Assembly (NCBI RefSeq): GCF_003626635.1
Contig: NZ_RAZT01000023.1
Location: 22,329 to 86,328 of the forward strand
Reading direction: 5' to 3'
DNA from: Micromonospora musae
Lineage (GTDB): Bacteria > Actinomycetota > Actinomycetes > Mycobacteriales > Micromonosporaceae
DNA: 64,000 nucleotides
Made by a program: the position numbers and the translations under genes
Shown here: positions 45,149 through 53,782 of the stretch, piece after piece
How the letters are laid out: the number at the start of each line of letters is the position of its first letter
Numbering within the stretch: position 1 is the first letter of the stretch
Notes under the pieces: model-generated
What the model was told of the DNA's origin: nothing
The model's input: the letters and a program-made list of their open reading frames with translations, nothing else
The model's database searches: none

Positions 45149-45805
45149 TCACTCCGGGGGCGCTCCGGCGTGCGTCCGGATCCAGGCGTGCATGGCGATG
45201 CCGCTCGCCACTCCGGCGTTGATCGACCGCGTCGAGCCGTACTGCGCGATGGAGTAGACCTCGCCGCAGGCGACGCGCGCCGGCTCGGAGAGGCCGGGCC
45301 CCTCCTGACCGAAGAGGAGCACGCAGCGACGCGGCAGCGTGGCGGTCTCCAGCGGACGCGAGCCGGGCAGGTTGTCGATGCCGACGACCGGCAGATCTCG
45401 GGCGGAGGTCCAGGCCAGGAACTCCTCGATCGTCTCGTGGTGCCGGACGTGCTGGTAGCGGTCGGTGACCATCGCGCCGCGCCGGTTCCATCGCCGCCGC
45501 CCCACGATGTGCACCTCGGCGGCGAGGAAGGCGTTGGCGTTGCGGACCACCGTGCCGATGTTGAAGTCGTGCTGCCAGTTCTCGATCGCCACGTGGAACT
45601 GGTGGCGGCGCCGATCCAGGTCGGCGACGATCGCTTCCCGGCCCCAGTAGCGGTAGCGGTCGACGACGTTGCGCCGGTCCCCCTCCGCGAGCAGCTCGGG
45701 GTCGTACCGCGGGTCGGTCGGCGGGTCGCCCGTCCAGGGGCCCACGCCGACGTCGAGCTGGTCACCGGTCACGATCACCAGAGCGTACGGGTGCCGGGCC
45801 GGCAC
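45149..45805 (-). CDS. SpoU/TrmH family RNA 2'-O-methyltransferase
   Basis: A 218-residue SPOUT enzyme with the three family motifs: NIGTVVRNANAFLAAEVHIVG, VLLFGQEGPGLSE and SINAGVASGIAMHAWIR, the last forming the SAM-binding knot. It lacks the N-terminal substrate domain of TrmB/RlmB and resembles the actinobacterial TrmH-like group; the target (tRNA or rRNA ribose) is not evident. GTG start. It begins about 20 bases after the stop of a gene of unknown function on the same strand. Confidence 0.9.
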   Translation of the reverse strand: MPARHPYALVIVTGDQLDVGVGPWTGDPPTDPRYDPELLAEGDRRNVVDRYRYWGREAIVADLDRRRHQFHVAIENWQHDFNIGTVVRNANAFLAAEVHIVGRRRWNRRGAMVTDRYQHVRHHETIEEFLAWTSARDLPVVGIDNLPGSRPLETATLPRRCVLLFGQEGPGLSEPARVACGEVYSIAQYGSTRSINAGVASGIAMHAWIRTHAGAPPE

Positions 45806-45824
45806 CAGCGGGCGGGTGGGCGGT

Positions 45825-46340
45825 TCAGCGCAGACCGAGCGCGTCGCCGAGACGGTCCAGGAAGCGCAGGTCGGCGGGGGCCGGCGGCTCCCCGACCGGC
45901 CGCACCTGACCGGGCGGGGGCACCCGGCAGACCCGGGCCGCGACGGACTGCGCCCACTGGCGGTACGCGGCCGAGTCGGCGGGGTCGGCGCGGCGGTCGA
46001 GCACCCGCACGGCTTCCCGGCAGGCGGCGAGGAGGTCGACCAGGTCGGTGTCTCCGGCGCCGGCCACCGGCTGGCCGTCGGGCCGGGCGTAGATCGTGCT
46101 CACCACCGCACGGACGAGGTCGCTGTCGAACGAGCGACCGGCCGTCAGCGCCTCCAGGCCGGCGAGCCCTTCGCTCAGCCCGCGGCGCGGCCGGCCGGGA
46201 CCGGGCGCGGTGGCGGCCACCAGGATCCGGGCGGGCAGGCTCGTGAGCAGGTCCCATTCGGCGGCGGAGTAGACGGCGGTGGTCAGCGGTGCGGCGCGAC
46301 GGCCGGCAGAGGGCGGCTCTCCGGCGACGGAGTGGCTCAT
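45825..46340 (-). CDS. Conserved hypothetical protein
   Basis: A 171-residue soluble, Ala/Arg-rich, mostly helical protein (MSHSVAGEPPSAGRR..., then AEWDLLTSLPARILVAATAPGPGRPRRGLSEGLAGLEAL). I recognise no domain. It lies just upstream of the TrmH gene on the same strand and is probably co-transcribed. Confidence 0.7.
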   Translation of the reverse strand: MSHSVAGEPPSAGRRAAPLTTAVYSAAEWDLLTSLPARILVAATAPGPGRPRRGLSEGLAGLEALTAGRSFDSDLVRAVVSTIYARPDGQPVAGAGDTDLVDLLAACREAVRVLDRRADPADSAAYRQWAQSVAARVCRVPPPGQVRPVGEPPAPADLRFLDRLGDALGLR

Positions 46341-46464
46341 GCCGCCGCTCCGCTTCGCTCCGCGGCGCCATGAGGCACCGACGCGCTGAGCCTGCTGGTT
46401 CGCTCGCTGCGCTCGCTCATCGCGGGACCTCCGGCGTCAGCATATGCCCCGAATCACGAAAAGA

Positions 46465-46496
46465 GCCCCTTCCCCACCAGAACCTGGGGAAGGGGC
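46465..46496 (-). terminator. Terminator downstream of the MaoC gene
   Basis: A 12-bp perfect stem GCCCCTTCCCCA/TGGGGAAGGGGC with an 8-base loop; read on the minus strand it is followed by TCTTTTCG. It stands 45 bases after the MaoC stop. Confidence 0.88.
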
Positions 46497-46540
46497 GAGC
46501 CGGCGGGTGTGCGCCACCCGGGCCGGCACCGCGAGATCGG

Positions 46541-47056
46541 TCAGCGCGGCTCGGGGAAGCTCGGTCGCTCCGGGTCCACGCCCTCGGGCACGTCGCTGAG
46601 GGCGTACTCCCGCTTGGGGACCATCACGCGGCGGCGGAACACGCAGATCAGGGTGCCGTCCTGCTTGTAGCCGCGGGTCTCGACCGAGACCACGCCCCGG
46701 TCCGGCTTGGAGGCCGACTCGCGCTTGTCGAGCACGGTCGTCTCGCCGTAGACGGTGTCGCCGTGGAACGTGGGCGCGACGTGCCGGAGCGACTCGACCT
46801 CCAGGTTGGCGATCGCCTTGCCGCTGACGTCGGGGACGGACATGCCCAGCAGCAGCGAGTAGACGTAGTTGCCGACCACCACGTTGCGCTTGAACTGGGT
46901 GGCCGACTCCGCGTAGTGGGCGTCCATGTGCAGCGGGTGGTGGTTCATGGTGAGCAGGCAGAACAGATGGTCGTCGTACTCGGTGACGGTCTTGCCGGGC
47001 CAGTGCCGGTAGACCGCGCCGACGTCGAACTCCTCGTAGTAACGGCCGAACTGCAT
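46541..47056 (-). CDS. MaoC family (hotdog) dehydratase
   Basis: A 171-residue single-hotdog protein of the MaoC-like enoyl-CoA hydratase group. The hydratase motif is recognisable: DDHLFCLLTMNHHPLHMDAHYAESAT, with the catalytic H and the preceding acidic residues, and VVVGNYVYSLLLGMSV. Such proteins act on mesaconyl-CoA or other acyl-CoAs. ATG chosen to give MQFGRYYEEF, with AAGGGGACC upstream. It diverges from trxA across a long promoter region. Confidence 0.85.
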   Translation of the reverse strand: MQFGRYYEEFDVGAVYRHWPGKTVTEYDDHLFCLLTMNHHPLHMDAHYAESATQFKRNVVVGNYVYSLLLGMSVPDVSGKAIANLEVESLRHVAPTFHGDTVYGETTVLDKRESASKPDRGVVSVETRGYKQDGTLICVFRRRVMVPKREYALSDVPEGVDPERPSFPEPR

Positions 47057-47609
47057 CCTGGTCCCCTTCGACGGGCGGCGATGGAGTTCGGGACAGCATG
47101 CCCTACCGATCGATAAGGTGCCGCTCACGACCGGGGCCAGGCGGAAATGTCACACCGGCCACATCCGGGGGGGGAGACGCAATGAGCGGCGGGGCCCTCC
47201 CCGGCACCCGCCGCCCACGCTCTGATGTGACAGATTCTGCCGTACGCCCGTCCGGTTCGAACAGAGAGCCAGATCACATTTATTCTTTTGTTACAACACT
47301 CTCCGTGTTCGCGCGGACCCTCGGAGACGATCTCTGCAGTAGAGATACTCCTTGTCAAGCCCCCACTTCCCGATTCGTGTCGGTCAATCACGCGAACTCC
47401 CCCGGGAACGCTCCCATCACGCTTCGTCACGCAACTGCGACATGCACTTGCGTTCCGCAGGGCGGACACTGACAGACGCGGGTCGATGACCCGCCGTACG
47501 CCGACCGGCCCGGGCGGGTGCCCCGTTTCGACACCCGACGAGCGGGAATGCGATGCGGTCCACCCTGGTTCTACGGGGCGTACGTATAGCGCGCTGATCG
47601 GAGACTTCA
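47057..47609. promoter_or_regulatory. Divergent MaoC/trxA promoter region with sigma-R site
   Basis: About 550 gene-free bases, AT-richer than the rest of the window in the middle. It holds a sigma-R promoter for trxA. On the minus strand a TTGACA hexamer (47353-47358) lies 6 bases from a 6-5-6 palindrome ATCTCT/AGAGAT (47330-47346), a candidate regulated promoter for the MaoC gene. Frames within it have no coding bias. Confidence 0.6.
47544..47570 (+). promoter_or_regulatory. Sigma-R (oxidative stress) promoter of trxA
   Basis: GGGAAT (47544-47549) and GTT (47568-47570) are separated by exactly 18 bases, the sigma-R/SigH consensus GGGAAT-N18-GTT known for thiol-oxidative-stress genes such as trxA. 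The predicted transcription start is about 30 bases upstream of the trxA ATG. Confidence 0.8.
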
Positions 47610-47972
47610 ATGGCAACCGTCGAGCTGACCACGGCGAACTTTGACGAGATGACCGGCAAGGACGGCATCGTCCTCGTCGACTTCTGGGCCGACTGGTGTG
47701 GCCCGTGCAAGCGGTTCGCCCCCGTCTACGAGCGCTCCTCGGAGAAGCACGAGAACATCGTCTTCGGCAAGGTCGACACCGAGGCGCAGCAGGAGCTGGG
47801 TGCCAAGTTCGACATCCGGTCCATCCCGACCATCATGGCGATCCGGGACGGCGTGATCGTCTTCGCGCAGCCCGGCGCGCTGCCCGAGTCGGCGCTGGAG
47901 AACCTGATCGAGCAGGTCGAGGCGCTCGACATGGACGACGTCCGCCGGCAGCTGGCCGAGCACAAGCACTGA
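47610..47972 (+). CDS. trxA: Thioredoxin
   Basis: A 120-residue thioredoxin with DFWADWCGPCKRFAPVYE holding the WCGPC redox active site, the cis-Pro loop SIPTIM and AQPGALPESALENLIEQV. General protein-disulphide reductant fed by thioredoxin reductase. ATG start; directly behind a sigma-R promoter, so induction by disulphide stress is expected. A terminator hairpin follows, so it is monocistronic. Confidence 0.97.
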   Translation: MATVELTTANFDEMTGKDGIVLVDFWADWCGPCKRFAPVYERSSEKHENIVFGKVDTEAQQELGAKFDIRSIPTIMAIRDGVIVFAQPGALPESALENLIEQVEALDMDDVRRQLAEHKH

Positions 47973-47990
47973 GCCGGTGGTAACCGGTTC

Positions 47991-48025
47991 GACGGCCGGG
48001 CCCCCACCAGGGGAGCCCGGCCGTC
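47991..48025 (+). terminator. Terminator of trxA
   Basis: An 11-bp stem GACGGCCGGGC/GCCCGGCCGTC encloses an inner CCCC/GGGG pairing, 18 bases after the trxA stop. Confidence 0.8.
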
Positions 48026-48166
48026 GGCCTGTCTGCCGGCAGTCCGCCGGCTGAGCCCGGCTGGTCGGCGCGCCTGTCGAGCACGGCGGGTCGGCCCGCC
48101 GGTCGAGGGACCCTGATCGTCGGAGGGACCCATTTCGGCCCTTCCTTCCCGTAGGGTCACGATCCG

Positions 48167-48607
48167 ATGGAGACCTTGACCCGCCGGGGACGGGCGGCCC
48201 GGGTCGGCGCGACGGCGCTCGGCCTGGCCGTGCTGTTGACCGGCACGCTCTGGGGCAGCGACGACGACTTCCCGTTCGGCCCCTTCCGGATGTACGCGAC
48301 GTCCAACCCGCCGAACGCGCCCGCCCCGGACACCCGGGTCGAGGGCGTCGACCGCACCGGAACCGTGGTGAGCCTCGGCGAGGACGCGACCGGCCTGCGC
48401 CGGGCCGAGATCGAGGGCCAGCAGAGCCGGTACGTCGCCGACCCCGCCCGGCTCGCCGTGGTGGCCGACGCGTACGCCGAACGGCACCCGGACGCGCCCG
48501 CGCTGGCCGAGGTCCGCATCGTGATCCGCTGGATCGGCATCGAGGACGGGCGCCCGACCGGCCGGTACACCGACGAGACGGTGGTCAGCTGGCAGGTGCC
48601 GGCATGA
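48167..48607 (+). CDS. Small membrane-anchored protein, partner of the HTTM protein
   Basis: A 146-residue protein with an N-terminal signal-anchor (VGATALGLAVLLTGTLWG) and an external alpha/beta region (FPFGPFRMYATSNPPN, VRIVIRWIGIEDGR). The pattern FPFxPFRMYA recurs in proteins encoded beside HTTM genes. The stop overlaps the start of the HTTM gene by ATGA. Function unknown; the pair is probably a membrane complex. Confidence 0.78.
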   Translation: METLTRRGRAARVGATALGLAVLLTGTLWGSDDDFPFGPFRMYATSNPPNAPAPDTRVEGVDRTGTVVSLGEDATGLRRAEIEGQQSRYVADPARLAVVADAYAERHPDAPALAEVRIVIRWIGIEDGRPTGRYTDETVVSWQVPA

Positions 48608-49698
48608 TCCGCTGGTTGACCGAGCCGGTGCCGCGCGGCCGAGTCGCCGCCTTCCGCACCGTGATCTACCTCTTCGTCGCCGCCGACCTGATCTTCTTCA
48701 CCCCCTGGGTACGCACCCGGGTCAGCGTGCCCGGCGAGCTCTACCAGCCGCTGCTGGCCGGTCGGCTGCTGCACCTGCCGACGCCCACTCCGGAGCTGGT
48801 GGCGGTGATCTTCTGGGCCCTGCTGGGGCTCGCCCTGCTCGCGGCGACCGGGCGGGCGCCCCGGCTGCTCGGCTGGTCGGTCTTCGCGCTCTACCTCGAG
48901 TGGATGATCGTCGCGATGAGCTACGGCAAGGTCGACCACGACCGGTTCGGGCTGCTCGTGGCGTTGGCCGTGCTCCCCACCGTCGGGCGGGCCCGGCACG
49001 GCGACCCCACCCGCTCCGAGGCGGCCGGCTGGGCGCTGCGGGTCACCCAGATCGCCGTCGTCTGTACGTACTTCCTGGCGGCCTGGGCGAAGCTGCGCTT
49101 CGGCGGCCTGGACTGGCTGACCGGCTCGGTCCTCGCCCGGGCGATCATCCGGCGCGGCACGGAGCTGGCGGACCTGATCGCACAGGTGCCCTACCTGCTG
49201 ATCGTCGCCCAGTTCGGCATCATCGCCTTCGAGCTGGCCAGCCCGGTGGTCTTCCTGCTACCCGCCCGGTGGCGGTCGCTGACGGTCGGCTTCTTCTACT
49301 CGTTCCACCTGGTCACCTTCGCGACCATCACCATCTCGTTCGCGCCGCACCTCGCGGCGATGACCGCCTTCCTGCCGCTGGAGCGGGTCCGGCCGATCCA
49401 CTGGCTGCGCGGACTGCGGCGGTCCGGATCACCGGCCGCCCTCGGCCAGCTCGGCGAGCATCCCCTCACAGCTGCGGACGACGACCTGCGCCCCGCGCCG
49501 CTGGGCGAGCCGGAGCAGGGGGTCCTCGGCCCGGTCCCGCCATCGCCACTGGGCCTCGGCGGCGGCCTCCCAGAGCCGCCGCACGTCGGCGTCGTGCTCG
49601 ACCCCGAGCCGGGTGGCCAGGCCGACCCCGTCCCCGCCGACCAGCCGGCGCGCCTCCGCGGCAACCTCGGCGTCGAACCCGAGCCGGGTGTCGCGTAG
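48604..49698 (+). CDS. HTTM domain (vitamin K gamma-carboxylase-like) membrane protein
   Basis: A multi-pass protein of 364 residues. About eight helices and the HTTM signatures RVAAFRTVIYLFVAADLIFF, LAAWAKLRFGGLDWLTGSVL and FYSFHLVTFATITISFAPH. HTTM proteins are related to vitamin-K-dependent carboxylase; bacterial substrates are unknown. The membrane part ends near residue 270 (WLRGLRRSG). The last 90 residues are antisense to the 3' end of iniC and are Pro/Leu-rich without structure, so the natural C-terminus may differ from the annotated stop. Confidence 0.82.
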   Translation: MIRWLTEPVPRGRVAAFRTVIYLFVAADLIFFTPWVRTRVSVPGELYQPLLAGRLLHLPTPTPELVAVIFWALLGLALLAATGRAPRLLGWSVFALYLEWMIVAMSYGKVDHDRFGLLVALAVLPTVGRARHGDPTRSEAAGWALRVTQIAVVCTYFLAAWAKLRFGGLDWLTGSVLARAIIRRGTELADLIAQVPYLLIVAQFGIIAFELASPVVFLLPARWRSLTVGFFYSFHLVTFATITISFAPHLAAMTAFLPLERVRPIHWLRGLRRSGSPAALGQLGEHPLTAADDDLRPAPLGEPEQGVLGPVPPSPLGLGGGLPEPPHVGVVLDPEPGGQADPVPADQPARLRGNLGVEPEPGVA

Positions 49699-50898
49699 CG
49701 CGGCGAGCAGCCGCAGCTCCCGGAACTCGTGTGCCCCGGCGAGGATCTGCTCGACGGTCGCCAGCAGCTCGGCGGTGCCCCGCCCGGGTTCGGCCCGCAG
49801 CAGCGCCTCGACGGCCGCCAGCGCCGAGCGGGACTTGAGCGTCTCCCGGCGATCGACGAAGAACCGGCCGACCGACTCGCGCAGCTCGGCCAGGCCGCTG
49901 CGGCGGATCAGCTCGCCGGAGAGGGCCGCCCGGCCGTCACAGCCGGTACGCACCAGAGTGGTGGCGAGCCGGACCCCGAACAGCCCGAGCCGGTCCAGCA
50001 GCCCCGCGCGTACCTCGGCGTCCAACGGCACCGGCAGCTCACTGCGCAGGAAGCGGTCGGCGGAGAGCAGGTACGCCTCCAGCTGCGGCCTCGGCACCGC
50101 GGCGAGTTGGGCGAGCGCCGCGAAGTCTGACTCGCTGAGCACCCGGCCGGCGAGCCCGATCAACCCGCTGCACGCCACCACGGTGACGCCGAGGGCGTTC
50201 ACCCGTGGATCGCGATGCTGGCGACGGGCGAGCTGGCGGGCGCTGAGCAGGGCGTCGATCTTCCCGCCCCCGGTCTCGTCGGCGCGGGCGAGCACCACGA
50301 TGGTGTTGATCGGGGCGGCCTGCCCGACGGCGCTGTCCCGGCCGGACTCCAACACCCGCAGGTCGGTGCCGCGGCCGTCCCGGGTCAGGTAGAGAACCGC
50401 GTCCGCGTCCCGCAGCACGCGGTCCATCACCGGCGACCGACCATCCTCCACCGGGCCGGTGATCGCGGGAGTGTCGAGGAGAGTCACCTGCCGCAGCGCG
50501 CGGGTGGGCCAGCGGACCACGATGTCGCGCAGCTCGCCGGCCCGCCAGCCGACGAGGTCCACCCGCATCCCGGTCGCCGACTTCACCATCGTCAGCTCCT
50601 GCGGCGGCTGGTCGGCCGAGTACGCGGTCGCCCGTGGCTGCGGGCCGTCCTCGTACCAGGTGAAGACGGCACTGCCGTCGGCCCCGGCCACCGGCGCGAC
50701 CTCCTCGCCCATCATCGCGTTGAGCAGCGTCGACTTGCCGGCACGCCAGGGGCCGGCGATCGCGACCCGCAGCGGCTGCTCCAGCCGGGCGAGCTGGTGC
50801 CGCAGGTGGCCGGTGGCCCGGGGATCGTCCCGGTACAGCTCGAGGGCCTGGTGCAGCAGCCCCCAGACCGCCTCGTCCAAGCGGAGCCCGACGGTCAT
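49429..50898 (-). CDS. iniC: IniC-like dynamin family GTPase
   Basis: A 489-residue protein whose length and place match IniC of the mycobacterial isoniazid-inducible iniBAC operon. P-loop GPWRAGKS at 49-56, G3 TLLDTPAI, and a G4-like VLARADE in place of the canonical NKxD. The remainder is helical with heptad-like Leu and a charged C-terminus. Membrane-remodelling dynamin-like proteins act in pairs; here the ATG overlaps the iniA stop (ATGA), so a hetero-complex is likely. Its 3' end overlaps the convergent HTTM frame. Confidence 0.85.
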   Translation of the reverse strand: MTVGLRLDEAVWGLLHQALELYRDDPRATGHLRHQLARLEQPLRVAIAGPWRAGKSTLLNAMMGEEVAPVAGADGSAVFTWYEDGPQPRATAYSADQPPQELTMVKSATGMRVDLVGWRAGELRDIVVRWPTRALRQVTLLDTPAITGPVEDGRSPVMDRVLRDADAVLYLTRDGRGTDLRVLESGRDSAVGQAAPINTIVVLARADETGGGKIDALLSARQLARRQHRDPRVNALGVTVVACSGLIGLAGRVLSESDFAALAQLAAVPRPQLEAYLLSADRFLRSELPVPLDAEVRAGLLDRLGLFGVRLATTLVRTGCDGRAALSGELIRRSGLAELRESVGRFFVDRRETLKSRSALAAVEALLRAEPGRGTAELLATVEQILAGAHEFRELRLLAALRDTRLGFDAEVAAEARRLVGGDGVGLATRLGVEHDADVRRLWEAAAEAQWRWRDRAEDPLLRLAQRRGAQVVVRSCEGMLAELAEGGR

Positions 50899-52754
50899 GC
50901 CCGCGGCTCCAGCGGCGCCGCCGCCGGCCGGCCCGCGGTCAGCTGCTGGGCCTGGTCGTAGAGCGCGGCCAGCCGGGTCATCTTCAGCTTGATCTCCCGC
51001 TGCCGCTGGTCGCGGGCGGCCGCGTCGGTGTCGGCCGCCTGCTTGGCGGTACGCAGCGACTGCACGATCGCCTCCTGCAGCTCCTCGGTCAGCGCGGCGA
51101 AGTGGTCCCGCAGCATCCGCTGCACCTGGCGGGCCGTGTCCCGGCAGTCCTTGACCACGCGTACGAAGTAGTCGTCGACGTGGCGCTGGATGGCGGTCTT
51201 CGCGGTGGCCTGCCGACGGCGCAGCAGCTGCTTGCTCTCGTCGCGGATGCTCTTGCCTCCGAAGAGCGCGCCCGCGCCGATCGAGACCGGGTTGATCATC
51301 GGCATGCCGGCGAGGGTCATGGCCAGCCCGAACATCAGCAGGCCCCCGTACGAGCCCTTCATGCCCGTGATCACCTTCTGGCTGACGGTGAAGCGGTCGA
51401 CGTTGGGCTGTTCGATCTCCGGCGTCCGGCCGGCCAGGTCCTCGGGCACCGTCATCGACCAGGGCGGCAGCACGTCGTAGCCGTACCGGGCGAAGTGGCC
51501 GGCGACCCGACGGGCGACGAAGTCGCAGCGCTGGGCCAGCCACTCGTGGTTGGCCTCGGCCGCCTCGGTGAGGTTGCGCGACAGCCACTCCTGGAAGGTG
51601 TCCCAGGCGACCAGCGGGTCGGCCGTGTCGAACGCGTCGTCGACCTCGCGCAGGATCTGACGGGTACGTTCGCGCAGGTCGTACTCGATGTCGGAGAGCA
51701 GGTCGGCCATCTCGTCGTTGAGCGTGTTCTGCCACCGCACGGAGCAGCGGCGCAGCTCCTCGACCTCGCGTTGGGCGGCGTGCAGCCGGGACATCGGTCC
51801 GGACTGCTCCTCGGCCTGCTGGCTCTCCAGCTCGGCGCGCAGCGGCGCGGCGAGCTGCTCGACCACCGTCCGGGCGGCCAGGCCGACCGTGGCCCGGGCC
51901 AGCACGTCGGCCTTGCCGGCCAGGTCCCGGTGCAGCCGGGCGACCAGCGCGGGGAAGCCGGACTCGGCGTTGAGGTCTCGGTCGTCGGCGGCGGCCGCGC
52001 GCAGCCGCAGGGCCGCCGAGACGGGGATCAGGGCCGCTGGCACGCCGGCTTCGGCGAGGTGTCGCTGGTTGCGATCCGCCACCGCCCGCCAGTCCGGCAC
52101 CAGGTCGATCTTGGTCTGCACGACGAGCACGTTCGGGTGGGCGCGGGTGACGTGCAACAGCACGTTCAGCTCGGCCACCGAGAGTTCCCGGGTCGAGTCG
52201 GAGACGAGCAGCACGGCGTCCGCCCGGTTCAGCGCGGCGACGGAGGCCACGCCCGCGGGCGTGCCGATCTCGTCGGCGCCGGGAGTGTCCACGAGGACCA
52301 GCCCGGCGCCGAGCAGGGCGCGCGGGAGTCCGATCTCGACATACGCGGGACCACCTCCGGGCCGGCGGCCGTACGAGCCGGCGACGCCCGCCGGAATCTG
52401 CTCCACCGGCACCGGGGTCCGCTCCACGGTGCCGGGCAGCGCCGTCCCCGGTGACCGGCCCGGTGTCGGCGGTGGCACCTGGACCACGGCCGCCGCCGCG
52501 ACCTCGGCGTGCTGCACGACGGTCGGCAGAACGGTGGTGCGGCCGTCGCCCACCGGGCAGACCGGTGCGTTGACGATCGCGTTCACCAGCTGGCTCTTGC
52601 CCTGGTTGGGCTCCCCGATGACCAGCACCCGCAGGGTCGGATCGAGCAGTTGCGCGCGCTTCTGCCGGACCGCCTGGAGCAGATCGCCACGTCCGTGTTC
52701 GCGGCACGTACGGGCGATCTCGTCCAGCACGTCGAGCCAGATCCCCGCCATCAC
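50895..52754 (-). CDS. iniA: IniA-like dynamin family GTPase
   Basis: A 619-residue bacterial dynamin-like GTPase. P-loop GEPNQGKS (47-54), G3 DTPG (156-159), G4 TKID (214-217). A long helical stalk follows, then a hydrophobic paddle near 470-505 (YGGLLMFGLAMTLAGMPMI), then helices (RQRQIKLK-like). Mycobacterial IniA (about 640 residues) binds and fissions membranes and is induced by cell-wall inhibitors. The GTG used is immediately followed by an ATG, so the start is uncertain by one codon. It is separated from iniB by a hairpin. Confidence 0.88.
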   Translation of the reverse strand: MMAGIWLDVLDEIARTCREHGRGDLLQAVRQKRAQLLDPTLRVLVIGEPNQGKSQLVNAIVNAPVCPVGDGRTTVLPTVVQHAEVAAAAVVQVPPPTPGRSPGTALPGTVERTPVPVEQIPAGVAGSYGRRPGGGPAYVEIGLPRALLGAGLVLVDTPGADEIGTPAGVASVAALNRADAVLLVSDSTRELSVAELNVLLHVTRAHPNVLVVQTKIDLVPDWRAVADRNQRHLAEAGVPAALIPVSAALRLRAAAADDRDLNAESGFPALVARLHRDLAGKADVLARATVGLAARTVVEQLAAPLRAELESQQAEEQSGPMSRLHAAQREVEELRRCSVRWQNTLNDEMADLLSDIEYDLRERTRQILREVDDAFDTADPLVAWDTFQEWLSRNLTEAAEANHEWLAQRCDFVARRVAGHFARYGYDVLPPWSMTVPEDLAGRTPEIEQPNVDRFTVSQKVITGMKGSYGGLLMFGLAMTLAGMPMINPVSIGAGALFGGKSIRDESKQLLRRRQATAKTAIQRHVDDYFVRVVKDCRDTARQVQRMLRDHFAALTEELQEAIVQSLRTAKQAADTDAAARDQRQREIKLKMTRLAALYDQAQQLTAGRPAAAPLEPRA

Positions 52755-52819
52755 CGCACCAAGTGTGCGGATTTCGGCTCAATTATCAAGAGGGGGGCGG
52801 AAGAAGGGGGAAGAAGATG

Positions 52820-52851
52820 GAGGGCCGGGCCGCCACCGCGACCCGGCCCTC
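52820..52851 (-). terminator. Terminator/attenuator between iniB and iniA
   Basis: A perfect 10-bp stem GAGGGCCGGG/CCCGGCCCTC with a 12-base loop lies 19 bases after the iniB stop and about 65 bases before iniA. It can reduce transcription into iniA-iniC. AT-rich TTGATAATTG downstream of it could be part of a separate iniA promoter. Confidence 0.75.
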
Positions 52852-52870
52852 CTGCTCCGACCGAGGGAGG

Positions 52871-53782
52871 TCAGAGCAGACCGTCGGTGATGCCCAGCAG
52901 ACCGCCGCCGTGAGACGCCGAAGCGTCCCCGTGGACCCCGGCGTCGCCGGTCACCCCGTCGGTGACGCCACCGGTCACGCTGCCCACCGTGCCGGTAACG
53001 CCAGAAAGAAGCCCATCCACCTGGTGCGTCACGCCGCCCACCGTGCCCGGCACGTCGACCGGCGGGACGACCCCGCCGCCGCCGTGCAGGCCCAGCCCGC
53101 CCAGGGTGTCGTCGACGCCGAGCGAGTCGACGAGGCCGTCGACCTGGCCCGTGGTGCCGGAGAGCGTGCCGCCCAGCAGGCCGTTCGAGCCGCCGAGCAG
53201 GTTCTCCGGGGTGCCGAGCAGGCCGTGGTCGGTCGCGTCGAGCACCGTCGTCGGGCTGCCGAGGGTCCCCGTCACGTCCCCGACCACCGGGTCGGCGACG
53301 GAGTCCACGGCACCGACCACGTCGGCGTCGAGGGTGTGGGCGACGTCGTGCACCCCGGTCAGGTCGGTGCCGAGGCCGCCGGGGCCGACGCCCAGGCCGA
53401 TACCGGGCAGCACCGTCACCCCGGCGGCGACCGACGTCGGGTCGACCGCGATGGCGCCCAGCACGCCGGCCTTGACGTCCACGCCGTTGTAGCCGTTGGT
53501 GACCGAGATCTGCTGCGCCACCTGCTGCAGCTGACCGACCACATCGGTCGCGTCGGTCACCAGCGGCTCGGCGCCGAGCTCACCGAGGACCGGGGCGACC
53601 GGGGCGAGCCCCTGCACCGGCGCGTAGTCGACCACCAGCGGCACCACGTCCTGCACGTCCGCGGCCGTGATGTCGGTGAGGCCGGCGGCCCGCAGCGCAC
53701 CCTCCGGGTCGAGGTCGAACGCCGACCGGGCGTCGGCGTCGGTGAGCAGGTTGAGCACGAAGTCGTGCAGGGTCTGGTCCAT
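52871..53782 (-). CDS. iniB: IniB N-terminal domain protein
   Basis: A 303-residue protein. The first 55 residues (MDQTLHDFVLNLLTDADARSAFDLDPEGALRAAGLTDITAADVQDVVPLVVDY) are the IniB N-terminal domain, a compact helical module. The rest is Gly/Val/Asp/Thr-rich with imperfect repeats (VTGTVGSVTGGVTDGV) and no Cys, resembling a secreted or surface fibre; there is no classical signal peptide. Mycobacterial IniB is likewise Gly/Ala-rich and is the first gene of iniBAC. GAGGAGAAG is the ribosome binding site. Confidence 0.88.
   Translation of the reverse strand: MDQTLHDFVLNLLTDADARSAFDLDPEGALRAAGLTDITAADVQDVVPLVVDYAPVQGLAPVAPVLGELGAEPLVTDATDVVGQLQQVAQQISVTNGYNGVDVKAGVLGAIAVDPTSVAAGVTVLPGIGLGVGPGGLGTDLTGVHDVAHTLDADVVGAVDSVADPVVGDVTGTLGSPTTVLDATDHGLLGTPENLLGGSNGLLGGTLSGTTGQVDGLVDSLGVDDTLGGLGLHGGGGVVPPVDVPGTVGGVTHQVDGLLSGVTGTVGSVTGGVTDGVTGDAGVHGDASASHGGGLLGITDGLL

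Noticed and set aside
46385..46440. CGCTCGCTGCGCTCGCTC repeat as an operator
   Set aside because: This GAGCGCAGCGAGCG-type string is very common at gene starts and ends in GC-rich actinomycetes and is not specific.
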